Positions 36,736 to 50,000 of a stretch of 64,000 bases of DNA are shown one piece after another. The position numbers and the translations under genes were made by a program. Each line of letters begins with the position of its first letter. Positions within the stretch are counted from its first letter, which is position 1. The notes beneath the pieces are model-generated. The model saw only the letters and a program-made list of their open reading frames with translations. It ran no database searches and was not told the DNA's origin. The DNA lies in contig CDMY01000040.1 in assembly GCA_001179505.1 (NCBI GenBank), positions 65,243 through 129,242 on the forward strand. The letters are read 5' to 3'. The DNA comes from Vitrella brassicaformis. Its lineage: Eukaryota; Sar; Vitrellaceae.

Positions 36736-38857
36736 TCAGCGGACATTATCTGCTATGAAGTTGATGAAGCGCTCTGGCGTGCAGAAGGGCACACAGCACA
36801 CATAGCGCGAGAATGATCATATGTCTCTGGTGTGGTGTGTGTATCGGTCGGTGTCGTACCTACCGGCATACTGTGGCGGCGGGACGCACGAGATGCCTTT
36901 GCGGTCATAGCGGACGGACTTGACGGCATACTCCAGGATCTTGCGATTGCTGCACACACACACACACACACAAACACAAACACAAACACAAAGAAACAAA
37001 CCACACAGCATTCACTCGTGGGCCAAGATGTGTGTGTGAGTCGGCTCCGTCGCTCACTCGTAGAGCGTGAGGAAGTCGATGATGCCCAGGTAGTAGATCT
37101 GCTTCTCGTCAGACGACAACATGCCGCCGCAAAACTCCTGCTCACAGGAACCACAATCCACAAAATACATTGACACATTGACCCATGCCGGCGGAGAGAA
37201 GTATATGTTATGTCCCCCTGTGTCTGTCTCCACTTGTCCCCTGCTCAAAGCTCACCTCATGGAAGGGCACCCTGGGTCCGGGCGGTCTCCCCTGCAAGAT
37301 GGCCTCGTTGTCGGTATCGTCGCCTCCCCCGTGTGGCTGAGACGACCCCCCGCCCTCTCTGGGCGTGTAGACGGCATCGCCGGCTCCAGACGCCGACGCA
37401 CCGATGTTGGTGGACGACCCTGGGGAGGAGCGGAATGGCGCCACGGCCATCATGCCACGGGTGGGCGTGTGGGACGCCTGCACGCGGCTCGCCGGCGTGT
37501 CTGACAGAGGCAGCTCCTCGGGATTCGTCATGTCTAGTGACCACAGCCACCAACACAACACACGGAACAAAACAATGAATGAATGAATGCACACCGAGCG
37601 AGAGAGGGTGTGAGTGGGTGTACCTCCCTACCTCTGTCGTGTATGCCGAGCAGCAGTGAGTAGTCGATGATGTGGTGGTCTTCGAGGAAGTGGGCGTCGC
37701 TCGTCAACTGGGACACCAGCGCGGCACGACGCTCGGAGCCCAAGTTCAACTGAACCAACCAATATAATGGAGGACGGGTCGGTGCGTCAAGGACACTCCT
37801 TGGTCGTGTGTACCTACCTACCTGTTCCCTGCGGACTCTGAAGTCGTTGTCTTTGAGTGCGACAGTCCGGTCTGGCGGGTCGCCGAGCTTCTCGGGCCGC
37901 GTCGACCGCCCCACCCAGGAACCCTTCAGGTCGTACCTGACACATACATCCACTCATTGACACACACATACAAGGGCTCATCCATCGGGGGGTGGGGTGA
38001 AAGCCATGATGCACTTCTTAACCACAAGGCGCACCTCCGCTGTATCTCGACGGGCGTGTTGAAGAAATTGCCCATCACCACAAAGTACAGCTTGACCACC
38101 TCTGCAGCACCAACAAGGACAAGGAAGGACGACCCGCCAGAGACGGACGGACGGGCAAATCGATGACTCTCCCTCCTGCGTCTAGGCAGATGGAGTGTGC
38201 GCTAAGTTACTTGTGCTAACGAAGGTCTTCTTGGTCAACCTCAGGCCGTGCAGCCCATAGAACCTCCACACACCACACACAAAGACACAAACGTCTCCCT
38301 CTGTACGTGTGTGTACTTGGCTCCCTCCCTCCTTCGCTCCCTCCCTCCCTCCCTCCCTCACTTGCAGAGCAGCGTGTGTGGGTTTGCCCTGAGGTATGCG
38401 TAGTAGTCCTTGAGGAGGCTCCTGAAGAACCGCGCCTCTGCGGGCGTCATGGTCTTGATCATGAACCGCCCGTCGGCCGTGTAGTAGAAGAACGCGCCGC
38501 TCTTGCCCTCACTCGACAGCTCAGACAGAGACGACAGGTTACCAAGCACCATGTTGCCCTGCCAGGCGGGAGCCAATTATGATATGATTGCCGACCGGTA
38601 CACGCACGCAGAAGACATGTGTTGTGATGTGATGTGTTGTGGTGTGGTGTGGTGTGGGTTGCTGACCATGAGTTGCTCCGGTCCGACGGACCGCAGGTAC
38701 TCGTCTGCGTCGACGCCAAACCTCTCCCGAATCTTGCGAAACACAAATGGCGCGTAGTCGATGAAACGCGTCACCTGAATCAACCCATACATACATACAT
38801 GAGAGACGATGCCCCCCACCCACCCACCCACACACACACAAACGCATCTCCTGCCCC

Positions 38858-38890
<33 letters not shown>

Positions 38891-41800
38891 GGCGCTGACC
38901 GTGAAGCTCTTTGCTGCCGTGTCGAGTAGGTGTCCCAGCCGAGGTGCCAGGGTGAGCTTCTCCTTCATCTCAAAGTCAGCCGACATGATCTGCCGGTTGG
39001 GGGCGTTCTCGATGCTACCCACTCCCTGACGGATACCCAACATCATGTTCAGAACCTGCACACACACACAGAGACAGACAGAGGGAGTCAGGCAGGCCCC
39101 ACTGACTAGGACAGAGGCATGCACGTGACTGACCAGGTTCCAGTTCTCGTGGCCAAAGTGGATGGCGAGCCCCTTCTTGGGACCCAGCAACCGGTACTGA
39201 CGCTGAGTCCTCCTCCGGTGCCGCCGATCTGCACACGCACAGACAGAGAGGGAGGGAGGAGGGAGGGATGGCGGCGACGGGCTGGCTGGGTCGAGTGCAC
39301 AGACGGGCGGGGGGGCGGATGGATCAATGGATGGATGGAGGGACGTACCTCTCCTTGTGCCGGTGGGGATGTTCTGCATCACCGAGGCCCTCCTGAGGGA
39401 TGAAGCAAGCAAGGAAAGCCAGACAGACGGCAGTGTGATGCAGTGCAGTGCAGCCCATGCAGTCAGCCCCATCTCCGTCCATCCTTACCCGCCGGTGCCG
39501 CCCATCCACCCGGTACTGACATGCATAGGCCCACACCCACACCCACAGGTGAACCACAGATACATACCAACAGTGATGTCCCGTTGTGGTGCGTTGTATG
39601 GTGTGGTGTGGTGTTGTGTGGTGTGGCGGTGTGTGGTACCCACCCTGCTCGGTCGACGGGCATGGTGACGCTGCCGGGGCCACCCCGCACGTATGCCTCG
39701 ACGGCAGGCGAACGGACAGACTGCACCAGCCAGCCAGCCAACCGAACAGACAACAAACAGCACACGTGAGGCACATGGGTGGGTGGTGTGGTGTGCATGA
39801 TTGTTTTGTGTGGGTGGGTTGGGTGGGGATGAGGTGCTTACGGGGTCATCGATGTCGTTGAGGTCGAGGGGGAGGCCCGCACGGCCGTCGGGGAAGGACA
39901 CCTTCACCTGACGCATACTGACACCACACACATAAGCACACAAGAACGGACCCGGTCCTTCCCTCAGAGTGGCAGAGTGGTGTCCGTCTGTCTGGCTGGC
40001 TGGGTAGGTGGCTCACGTGCTCGTGTCGGGCTCCCCTTCCTCCCTCTCTAGCGATTCTCGCCGACTACCAAGCCTGCACCAGCCAACACACAGACAGACA
40101 GACAGACGGACAGACGAGAGATGGACGGGCCGACGACATTGAATGTCCGATTGCCCGACCTCGATGCGGGCAGTGAGGATGTGGTGTCTGAGATGCGCGT
40201 GTCCTTCGACACGACCGGGAGGTTGGCGGGCGGCTCCACAGCCACGACGCCCGAGTCCGTCATGACGCCCTCCACCGCCACGGCAGAGGGCGAGTGGCCC
40301 CGGTCCAGCCCCGCAATCCCATACGCAGGATGCTCGGTGCTCGACGACTCGTCCACCGTCCTGACTCATGGACGGACGGATGAATGCATGCATGCATCAC
40401 AGCGACAGACACCACTACAGCGTGACGATTAGTTGCTCGGCCGTGTCCCCCCCATCTATCCATCCCTACATCCATCCCTCTGTCTGTCTGTCTGTCTGTT
40501 GTGCGGTGCAATATGGCTGGTCGGGTGCCTTGCCTTACGGTTCTCTGTCGATCATGTTGAGGAGGGCCAGGACCTTCTGCTGCAGCCTCAGCATGTATTG
40601 GGTGTAGCGCGGGTCCATACGGCCAGGAGGGGCGCTGAAACGACCAGCATCGCCCGCATCCTGGGACGGCTCGGGCGGCTGCAGGGGGGTGGGGGCCGGC
40701 CTTTGGGGCGGCATGGTCAGCCGCTCAGTCGGCTTCACCACCTGCGTCATGGCCTGCGGGGTCAGCGGGGGCACCTCTACCTGCAGAAAGCGCACGTACG
40801 ACACACAGACAGACAAGACTCCCTTCTTGTTATCTCCGGACATCCATCTCTGTCTGTCTGTCTGTCTGTCTGTTGTGGGCCGACCTTGGCTTTTGTAGGA
40901 GCCCTCTCTGCGCCAGGTTCGCCCTCGCCATCGCTCCTCTCCCTCTTGACGGGGAACCGCATCGGCTCTGCAGTTGTGGCGGCCATGCCCACCACAACCT
41001 CCTGCGGCTTCAATCCTGGCGCCCTCACCACACCGTCACGGCCGCCCGTTTTCCTTGTGTCCTCTTGCCTCTCCCCGTCCTTGACACGCGCACCACTGGT
41101 ATCACCAGGAGGGGCAGGAAGGGCCGCGGCCGTCGTGACAGGCAGCTTGTTGTTGGCCTCCTCGGCCGCTGGTGGCTTCTGCCCGTCCTGCATCGACCCC
41201 GACCCGCCTAGGATGGTGGTGAGCGACGTCATCAGCCCAGACGTGACCACAAACGTCGACGGGTAGTCCTCGGCCTGCGACCCCGTGCCCTCGACGGGTT
41301 CGGGCGGCGTAAGGGCAGTGGTCTCTGGCGGCCGTGCGGGGGATGTGGTGGGCGCCCGAGTCGAACCGGTGCCGGGCGGCGGCGACCTCGGGGCCGATAC
41401 TGCGGGCTGGTCGAGGTCGCCTGTGTCTGACAGGGGCGGGAACAGAGGCGCCAGGACGGGTATGGGGCTGGACGTGGTGAGGGAGGGAGAGGGGGGGCAG
41501 CTGGACTGGGCGGCGGGGAGCAGAGGAAGAGCGACGGGGGGGGAGGGCGTGGGGCCCGCTGGGGGCTGTTGCTGGGGTGCTTCTTGTTGCTGCGGGGGCC
41601 GGTCGTCGGCCTCGGGCCTCTCGTGAGGAAGCGCCTCGGGCGGGACGACCAACGGAGGGTGTCGAGCGATGCACACAGGCCAGCAAGACCACTGCAGACA
41701 GACAGGTCAACCAACCAGTCAATCAACCGACAGGCATCCATCGCATCCACCGCACCCCCCAGCCACCTGACCTGAGGTTTGCGTGGTGGCTTGGTGGCCC

Positions 41801-44392
41801 CACCCATCGACACTGCCATCTCTCCTGCCTCATGCCCATCGTCACCACCGTGGCCCTGCTGCCCCACGGGCGCGAGAGCCTGTCGGAGGTAGTCTGCGAT
41901 GGCCTGGTCGAGCCGCTGGTCCAGTCCCGCTTGGCGCATCCAGCCCGTGTTGAAGGTCAGCGAGCTGCGCAGCGTGCCATTGCTGGCGGCGAGGGACCCG
42001 CCGCTGCCGTAAGTGCCCTTGCTGTGGCCGGGGCCGCCCGAGGAGGACTGCTTGGGGTCAGATGACGACCCGTAGGGCTGTGAGGTGCCATTGGATGACG
42101 AGAAGGGGTAGCTGGAGGTGTAGTTGTAATCTGAGCCCCCGCCGACGCCCGCCCCTGCCTCGCCATAGAGTGAGACGAAGGGCACCGACTCGGTGGGCCG
42201 CCTTTGGGGGGGTGGGTGCCGTTGCGGGACAGGTTGTGGTTGGGGGGTCTGTGGTGTGGCAGGGGGTGCCGAGTGGGCGGCCGGCGGCTGGGGCGACGCC
42301 ATCTGGGAGGCGCCTACCGATGCCGTCTGCAGGCTGCTGTCGGGCCGCCGGTCGCCGCTGTCCATGCGGAACAGCACGGCATTTGCGTCAAGAAAACCTG
42401 TGCTCACCTGGTCACAGTTCCAACACAGATAGGTACACGAACCCATCAATCCATCCATCAATCACTCTTGAAAGGCTGTCGGTGCGTCCGTCCGTCCACG
42501 AGGTGCGTACGTACCATGTTATCGACAGTTTTGGTGAGGAGGTCCCTGATGGCGAGGAGTTCGTGTCGGATGTACCTCATGCGGCCGCTCTCCCGGGGCG
42601 TGTCGGTGGAGAACCGCGGCGACACGGCCAGCATGCCGTCGCGGCCGAACTGGGCTGTGGGGTCGCGCAACAACCCACTCACGCCGGGGGTGCCCGGAGA
42701 TACACCCACTCCTGAACCAAACAACACAACCAGCCCACCGACATGACATAGAGGCGGGGTCGGTCCGTCGGTCGGTCGGTCTGTCTGTCTGTGCCAGAGA
42801 GTGAGTGTCATTTGTGATGACGGACCGCTTCGCTTGTTGGGGCTCCTGGCAGCGCGGGAAGAGCTGAAGCCAAAGGGAAGGACACCTGACAAATACATAT
42901 GAGACATACAGCCACACAGGCGGGGAAAAGGGGCGTGCCGCGCTCCAATTGTCGGTGCGCTCGCTGCTCACCGAGAAGAGCCAAGAACTCCGGGCTATGC
43001 TTGACCGCATTCTTGTAACTGCAATCGCAGAATCAAACCAACCAAACCAAACCAAAGGAATGCAAAGCAACGCAGCGAACGAAATACACAGCAGCCCACT
43101 GCACGTGCAGATCTGTCTCTCTGTCTCTCTGTGTGTGTGTGTGTCACCGACTCTTCGAGTGTCATTCTGAGCTTGCCGTCCTCTCCCGGGCTGGCAAGAC
43201 GCATGAACAAGTGCTGCATGTTGACGTCCGACAAATCCACTGACCAGCCCCATCGATCGATGGATGGATGCCAACACAAACAGACAGACAGACAGATGGT
43301 GCGCTCGTTGTCCAACCATTCGTTGTGTGCAGTGTAGACGTGCAGGTCAGTCAGGTTGGTATGGTGTTTACCTACCTTCGGGTCTGCCAGGCACAAGTGA
43401 CGATATGGTCGTGTCGACGCACCGCACCATGGCCTTGAATTCGTCATATGTGATGAAGTTGGGGTCCATCCCACGCTCAATCACCACAACCCCACCCCGA
43501 CTCACACCGCCACCACCACCACCACCACCAGCACCAGCCGCAGTTGTCGTACTTGTGGCGGACACACCACCCTGTGTGCCGCTCGATGGCACATCTGGGG
43601 TGGACACGCTCCGTCGGGCGGAAAGGGCTGGCAGTACGCCGTTGCACCTCCCCTGCACCAGCTTCTCATCGTCCCGTGAGTCCTTGTGCGGCAGCTCCTT
43701 GCCGTCTGGTGGATGTGACGGCCCTCCAGCGGCGGCCTCAGCGGCAGCCCGCTGCTGCTGTGCCCGGTGGAGGCGGACACTGTTGGCGTTGAGGATGCGG
43801 AAGGAGAGCTCGAGCTTCTCGTCCTCGCTGCCGCGAATCATTATGCCCAGGGACGTCACAAACTCAAAGAAATCAAGCTAAGGGACACATAGACAGACAG
43901 ACACAGAAAAGCAGAGCAGAGCAGAGCAGACACAGATTCGCTCGGTCGCTGATGAGATCGACGGACTGACAAGCAGCGCTATGAGTGCAGCCTCCCTGAT
44001 TGCCTGTCTGTCTGTCTGCCTGTCTGGGTACGTCAGTCGATCTGTCGCACGTGTAGAGCCCATGTGCTTGTGTCGATGTCTGTGTGTACCTCTCCGTCAT
44101 TGTTTTGGTCGAAAGCCTCGAACATGCTGTCGGGCAGGAAGGGGTCGTCGAGCATGCCCAGATACCCAAGTGTTTCCCGAAATCGGGCCTTGCTCATGTG
44201 GCCCGTCGGGCAGATGCGGCGGAACCTCGCGTAGAGCGCCTGAATCTCCTTGGGCGTGAAGCGGTCCTGCATCTCTTTGCGCACCTTCTGCAGGGTCTCC
44301 ACATCCACGCGACGCGGCACAGGCGCATCAGCCGCCGGGTGGTCGTCGACGACGCCACGGACGCGCCGACAGCTGCCCAGTCCACACGACAT
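36736..44392 (-). CDS. PIP5K: EF-hand/NCS-like plus phosphatidylinositol-4-phosphate 5-kinase fusion
   Basis: Very long gene of more than 20 exons, ATG at 44392. The N-terminal ~150 residues resemble neuronal calcium sensors: FTPKEIQALYARFRRICPTG, then a canonical EF loop DQNNDGELDFFE split by an intron, FVTSLGIMIRGSEDEKLELS, and FITYDEFKAMVRCVD after a poly-Gly insert. A long Pro/Ser/Gly linker fills about 39.9-43.4 kb. The kinase follows: RFIDYAPFVFRKIRERFGVD, GKSGAFFYYTADGRFMIKTM (ATP Lys), YYAYLRANPHTLLCK, VVKLYFVVMGNFFNTP, YDLKGSWVGRS, DHHIIDYSLLLGIHDR, QIYYLGIIDFLTLYE and GISCVPPPQYAG, ending RFINFIADNVR. Known: the kinase makes PI(4,5)P2, and Plasmodium PIP5K has the same N-terminal calcium-sensor module. 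That both ends belong to one gene is inferred from continuous exons and the absence of a convincing internal start or stop. Confidence 0.88.
38857..38891. repeat. (CTGT)n microsatellite in a PIP5K intron
   Basis: Eight tandem CTGT units. The same motif recurs in introns near 40484-40500 and 40850-40873, and as its complement (GACA)n near 40090-40112 and 43280-43297. Confidence 0.85.
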
Positions 44393-44857
44393 CGACTGAC
44401 GGTAGGCCGCCGCCTGCTATGGCGGTTCCGGCAAGTTGATAGAAAGAAGCCTGGCAAGCTGAGTAGAGGGCCAAATCACAACAAGTGGAGCACAGCTGCT
44501 TCCACAACGACGGCAGCCCTCCAATCCTTCTCAAGAGAAGAAAATGACGTTTCCACCTTTGCTTAGCTAAGCTCGGAGACGCTGAGCTCGCAGATTGTCT
44601 CTGTCGGGAGCAGCGGCAATGCCCCTGTGGTCACGATAAATTGTCGACGGAGGCCCCTCACACCCACCCACAGACACAGCCCAGGTATGTATGTACGCAC
44701 CGCATACAGCCACGACGGATCCATCCACTCGCTCCCTTGGTCCATATATCCCATTCAGGTGTCATTTCCCTTCTCTCCACGTGTGTGCTGCTTGGGTTGC
44801 TAGGTTCTTCCCCTGTCTGTCTGGCTGATTGATTGATTCAACTCACACACAGGCTGG
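44393..44857. promoter_or_regulatory. Divergent intergenic region, PIP5K / CFAP298
   Basis: A 465-base space between two divergent starts, presumed to carry both promoters. A palindrome gcttagctaagc lies at 44562-44573. No coding exon recognised; a 5' UTR intron of CFAP298 may end at 44852 (cacacag). Confidence 0.5.
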
Positions 44858-46154
44858 ATGGTGTTGTTCCACCTGAAGGGCAAGGAGGCCCAGCACGAGT
44901 TCCTCTACGAGTGCCCCGCCAGCACGCCCACCGCGGCCCTCATCGCCGACCTCGTCCGCGTCCACAACACGCGCCTCAAGGTCATGCGACTCGCAGACGC
45001 ATGCCTGGGGCTTGCCGCACACGGCCCGCTCCGGCCTGAGGAGACCCGCGGCCTCTCGGACGAGGTGGCCAAGCTGTCGGAGCTGAGCTTGGACAAGGGT
45101 GCCACGCACCCCGACCCCTCCAACTACCGCACTGGAGTGCCGCCCACGGCAGCCACGGCAGAGGTGCTCAAGCGGACGGCAGAGGAGGCGCAGGAGGCCG
45201 TCTCGCACAAACAGGTGGGTCGCACAAACAGACAGACAGGCGCACACACGATGGGCAACTGATCGTACGATGCTTTGTGTCGTGTTGGGTGTGTCCCCTG
45301 ATGTGTCCATTGTCGTCAGGTTGGTCATCGGGTGTGCATGACGGTGTCGCGTTTGCAGGAGTCGCTGGACAACTTGCGGGGTGCGGTCATGATAGCCTAC
45401 CCGGCCTACCACAACCTCCCTGAGTGGGACCCGGCGCGCATGATCCTCGAGGACAAGGACCCCCTCGAGGGCACACACGAGGGCAAAGAGGTACATACGG
45501 GCGGGAGGGCCGACGGCTGGGTGCCGGGTGCACCTGTGTGTATCTGTCTCTGTGTGTGTCGGTTCAGGTGTTGTGCGAGTCAAGTACGGGTTTGTGGTGG
45601 GCGGGGAAGGAGATGCGTCGCGGCAAGCTGGTCAGCGACTTCCTCGGCCGCAACGAAAAGACCAAAGTGGTGGCGCGCCTGCAGCCCGCCAACGCGGGTC
45701 GGTTCGTGTGCCGAACATGAGCAGATAGATGGGCAGAGAGCGAGCACCTCCATCCATCCATCCATCAGCTGTCGACCTGTACTTCATTTCTGTGTGTATT
45801 CCTCTCCTTGGTTCTGTTGTCTTGTCCGTAGGTGCGCCAGTGCGCGAGCCGCGTGTGGATGAGGAGACGCACAAGGCCATGCTGTCGTTCTACCACAAGC
45901 GGCAGCAGGAAGACAAGGTACACACCTGCCCGATATATGCCATCCATGACCCCACCCACCCGCGATCACCTGCTTGTGTTGAATTAGTTAATTGGTGTGC
46001 TGTGCTGTGGTGTGGTGTGGTGTGGTATCTGGAGCAGCAACTGGAAGATGACGAGGACGATTCGTATCTCGGATCGGCGTGGGCCAACCCCCGAGGCCTC
46101 AAAAACGCCCTCGTCGGCGGCGGCAAAGACATCAAGTGGAAGCCATTCAACTAA
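44858..46154 (+). CDS. CFAP298: CFAP298 (C21orf59/Kurly) cilia- and flagella-associated protein
   Basis: Five exons with exact phase: 44858-45214, 45320-45490, 45568-45697, 45832-45917 and 46038-46154, 286 residues against ~290 in animals. Start MVLFHLKGKEAQHEFLYECP. Conserved blocks are NTRLKVMRLADAC, VCMTVSRLQESLDNLRGAVM, STGLWWAGKEMRRGKLVSD, FLGRNEKTKVVARLQPAN, and the signature end DDSYLGSAWANPRGLK then GKDIKWKPFN. Known: a cytoplasmic factor needed for assembly of axonemal outer dynein arms. Its presence implies a motile flagellated stage. The introns carry (GT)n and (GTGTG)n runs. Confidence 0.97.
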
Positions 46155-47074
46155 ACTCTCTGCCTGCCTGCCTGTCCAGGCGTGTGTGGGTGAAGTTGAC
46201 GTGAGTAGCGTTGGGGAGGCTGGGTGGATGGATGGAGGGATGGGCTGACTGACTGACTGACTGTGTATAGGGATGGTTGTCTGTGCGGTGTACACTACAC
46301 GGGGACGCTTCGCTTCGGTGTGGGGGGTCGGTTCAGTGGATGGACGTCTGCTGATGGTCTGAGGGCGTTCATCATTCAAGCGTTTGTCCAGCTGCGCTCA
46401 GCTCAGCACAGTAATCGTGCCATCTGTATTAATAGAGTGACTCACCGATCCGTCCGTCTATCCTACGCTCAACGAGCGTAGGAACAGGCAGAAAAGCACT
46501 TCCATCCATCCATCTATCCATCCATCCCATCCCATCCAATCGCACGCAGCACACAATGTCCATTTTTTCAATTTAGCGATACATACACCCATCCTGTTTG
46601 TACCGATCCATCCGGCCGTCCGGCCGTCCGCGCATCCACATCCATGAGCAAAACGTACATCGTCTCAGTCGGCGACAAAGGAAAACGACGACAGCTACAT
46701 GAGGCGCCAGATGGCACTCTGTACCTCTCAGCGGGGAACCAAAAGCGGATCCCTTACGTCTCTTTCCAGCTGACCTACGGTCAGCGGACCCAGTCGTGGC
46801 TACCTCTTATTCGAAGGTCATTGTCGTATTCACCGATGCTTCGGACTCCGGCAAAAGGGAAAAACGCGTTGCAGACAAGCCGCCCGTCCCTCTCCCTCTC
46901 CCTCTCCCTCTCCGTGCTATCCCCTCCCTCCCTCTACCAGCGGACACCACGCATCGACACACATGCACTCATTCATGCCCTCATCGATTCACTCGGCCCT
47001 CACATCCATCCCATCCCCCCCCACCCCACTCCGGCTCACCCCTCCCTCCCTCCCTCCCTTTATCTGTCTATCTA
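46155..47074. other. Intergenic between convergent genes
   Basis: An open plus frame from ATG 46644 (MSKTYIVSVGDKGKRRQLHE, APDGTLYLSAGNQKRIPYV) looks mildly coding for ~45 residues, then runs into CT-rich repeats. It may be a small gene or first exon, unproven. The rest is (CATC)n, (CCCT)n and (CTGA)n. Confidence 0.4.
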
Positions 47075-50000
47075 TCAGCCGACATCGATGACCGGTATGA
47101 GTGCAGGGCGTGCAGGGCGCCATCCCACATGGCGTCCCATGAATCCTCCCTGCCCTCCCCCGTGTGGCTGTCCGACACTCCCACTGCCCATGGGTCGGTC
47201 CTGGGTGGCTGGTGGTGCTGGTGGTGGGGCGAGCATGGCTGGCGCGTCGAGTGGGCTGCGGATGGGAGGGATTGGATGGACGAAGACGCCATTGACGAAG
47301 ACGCCATCGACGTCGACGCCTCCGTTGCCGAGCGGCTGCCTCTTGCGTTTCTCACCCACGCCGCCACCACCTCTCACACCCGCACCCATACCTTGCACAC
47401 CCCAAATGCCACTCGATGACGACTGGTACTGGTGCTGGTACTGCTGAGCCGACGAAGTGGAGTACTGCAAGACACTCAGAGGGGGCAGCGGATGGCTGGT
47501 GCTGTTGTGGACCTGCCCGCCCACAGAGGGGCCGCCTCGGGCGGCGCCATTGAGTGTCTCCCCGACAGCTGGGTTGCTGCTCACGCCGATGGCCGGTAGG
47601 GCGCCGAGCGAGGGGTGACTCGACCGGTGGTTGTGCTGGTGCTGGGGGCGGTGGACGGGCTTGTGTTTGGGCGTGGGCGTCGGCGGATGGTGAGGCTGGG
47701 TGGTGGGGCCGGCCTGCCGCTTGGGAGGGGGCTCGGGCATGTCCTCCTCAGCCTCCAAATCGATGACTGGCGCCATGCCCCCACCAACACCCACACCCAT
47801 GCCCATGCCCACACCCACACCAATGCCCTCCCCCTCTCGCTCGGCGCCACCACCCTGACGCTCGCCCCGGCCCATCTCGCCAACACCTCCACCCAGAGCC
47901 TCACCCGCACCCCCGAGGCCCACAGACGCAACCCCGCCGCTGATGGTGGGTGCCGGTGCTGACGCCTTTGCTCTGTCTGGGTATCTGAGGGCCATGATGG
48001 CGTCGAAGCGCGTCTTGTCGTCGGGTGACGGTAGGGTGGCGGTGGCCGCGGTGGCCATGGCCTCCTGCTGTGGGGGCACCCGAGCCGTCTGGCTGGCTGC
48101 AGGGGGGTTGATGGTGATGGGAGGGAAGGCAAGCCCCACGCCGCCCCAGGGCAGGCGGAGGTAGCTACCCGTGTCCTGAAGAAACACGTACAAGGAAGGA
48201 AGAATGGACACACAAATGGATGGATGGATGGATAGTCTCTCTCATGTGGATCTTCGTGTGGGTGTGGGTGGGTGGGCATCTGCGCACCTTCACGCCGGGG
48301 ATGCGGCAACGAATGCCTGGCGGTGCAGGCCCCCAAAACAAATCGCCGAAGGAAATCGGGCCGGTCGTTGGAGCAGGGGCACCGTTGCCGATGTTGCTCG
48401 GTGGCTGGATGGGCAGAGGCGCGGCAGCAGCAGCGGGGGCCGCACCGGATGAGGCGCTGGCCACCACCTCGCACCCCATGGCCTCTTCTCCCTCTCCCTC
48501 TCCCTCCCCCGCACCACCACCCCCACCGAGTTCCTCCCCACCAGCACCGATGGCAGGCTCGGCCACCTGCAGCAGCACGTGCGCCTGGCCATCCACCGGG
48601 GCGGGTGGGGGTGCGACGGTCGCTACGGGCGCGTCGCGCTGCTCGTGCTGCTCCTGCTCAGCCGGGGCCTCCAATGCCACCTCTCCCTGGTGCTCGCCAA
48701 CGTCCTGGGCCATCTCGGCGTCCTTGGCGATCTCGGCGCCCTCGATACCCGACACATCTGACGCCACAACAAAGGAGCGACAGCAGCAACAACGACGTTG
48801 ATGGTGACTGGTCAATGGATTGGTGTCGTGTGGTGTCTGTGGTGAGATGACTGACCTATGTCATCGGGTTCACACCGGGCCGGCGTGCGATTGTCGTCAG
48901 CAGGGGGCGCATCGACTACGGGCGCCGGTGCGAGTGGTGGAGGTGCGAGTGCGGGTGCAGCGATGGGGAGCTGGGCAGGCTGGTTGGTGTTGGTGTTGGG
49001 GTGGGGGGGCAGCCCGGGTGGCTGCACTCCGTCGACGAGCTCCAGCTCCTCCTCCTCTACCTCCAGGTCGTCGTCGTCGTGCTCCTCACCCTCACCCTCG
49101 CCCTCCTTCTCGCCTGCGTCATACACACAACCAACAGACAAACAAACAAACAGATATCACATGAGATGCGATGGTCACAGTGTGCTTTAGTGTCCCCGTG
49201 TGGATGGATGGCTGGATGGAAACCCACCGTTGTCCTCCTGGGCGGCCTCGTCCTTCTTGGCCGGCCGACACTCCTCGCACAGATACTGAACGAACCAATG
49301 GAGGCAACGAACAAAACCAAACAAACGAGCAAACAGACAGGGAGCGATGGGGGGAGGGAGGGAGGGAGGGGCGAGAAGGATTACAGACATGGATACAGTG
49401 GCGTGAGGTGCAGTGCGTGTGCGTCGTGTCAGCTTGCTCACCTTGGTGCGCCAGCGCATCGGTCCGGGGCCCTCCATCTCAGCTACCGACAAACCCGTGA
49501 ACCTGACCACCACACAGAAAGAAGAAACAGATGACAGACCCCAACGCACCGGTGAGGACGGTTCGCGTGTGTGGATGGCATGTGTGGGTGTAGGTAAATG
49601 TGTGTATGTGTGTGTGTGGTCAGTTACCGATGGCCACATGCCTTGCATCTGGTGACGATGAGGTCGTTGGTTGTGCAGCCGAGGACCCGCACCGAGGTGG
49701 GCGAGGCCCTGTCCATCTTCTTGATCTCCGACTTGGCCACTTTGCCCTCACGGACGAGATCCTCTACCAAACCTGACCCACCGTCACAACACACACACAC
49801 ATCCATCCATCTGCATGTTTGGTGCATGTGTTGGTTGACACGAATGGTGGGTGACGTACGCTTGTAGAGCTCGCGACCGGTCTCCTCGGCGTTGAGCTCC
49901 ATCCGCCACACCAGTGCACATGGGTGCCACCTGCACACAGACACACAGACAGACAGACGCAGACACATAGACGACCATTTCTGTCACCCATTTGTGTGCA

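Noticed and set aside
40433..41266. Plus-strand 277-residue frame over PIP5K linker exons
   Set aside because: Antisense shadow of the Pro/Ser-rich linker. It crosses intron repeats (CTGT)n, which read as repeating Leu-Ser-Val-Cys.
47554..48850. Plus-strand frames opposite the duplicated block
   Set aside because: Present in both copies only because the DNA is duplicated. The minus frame continues the JmjC transcript with matching splice phases.
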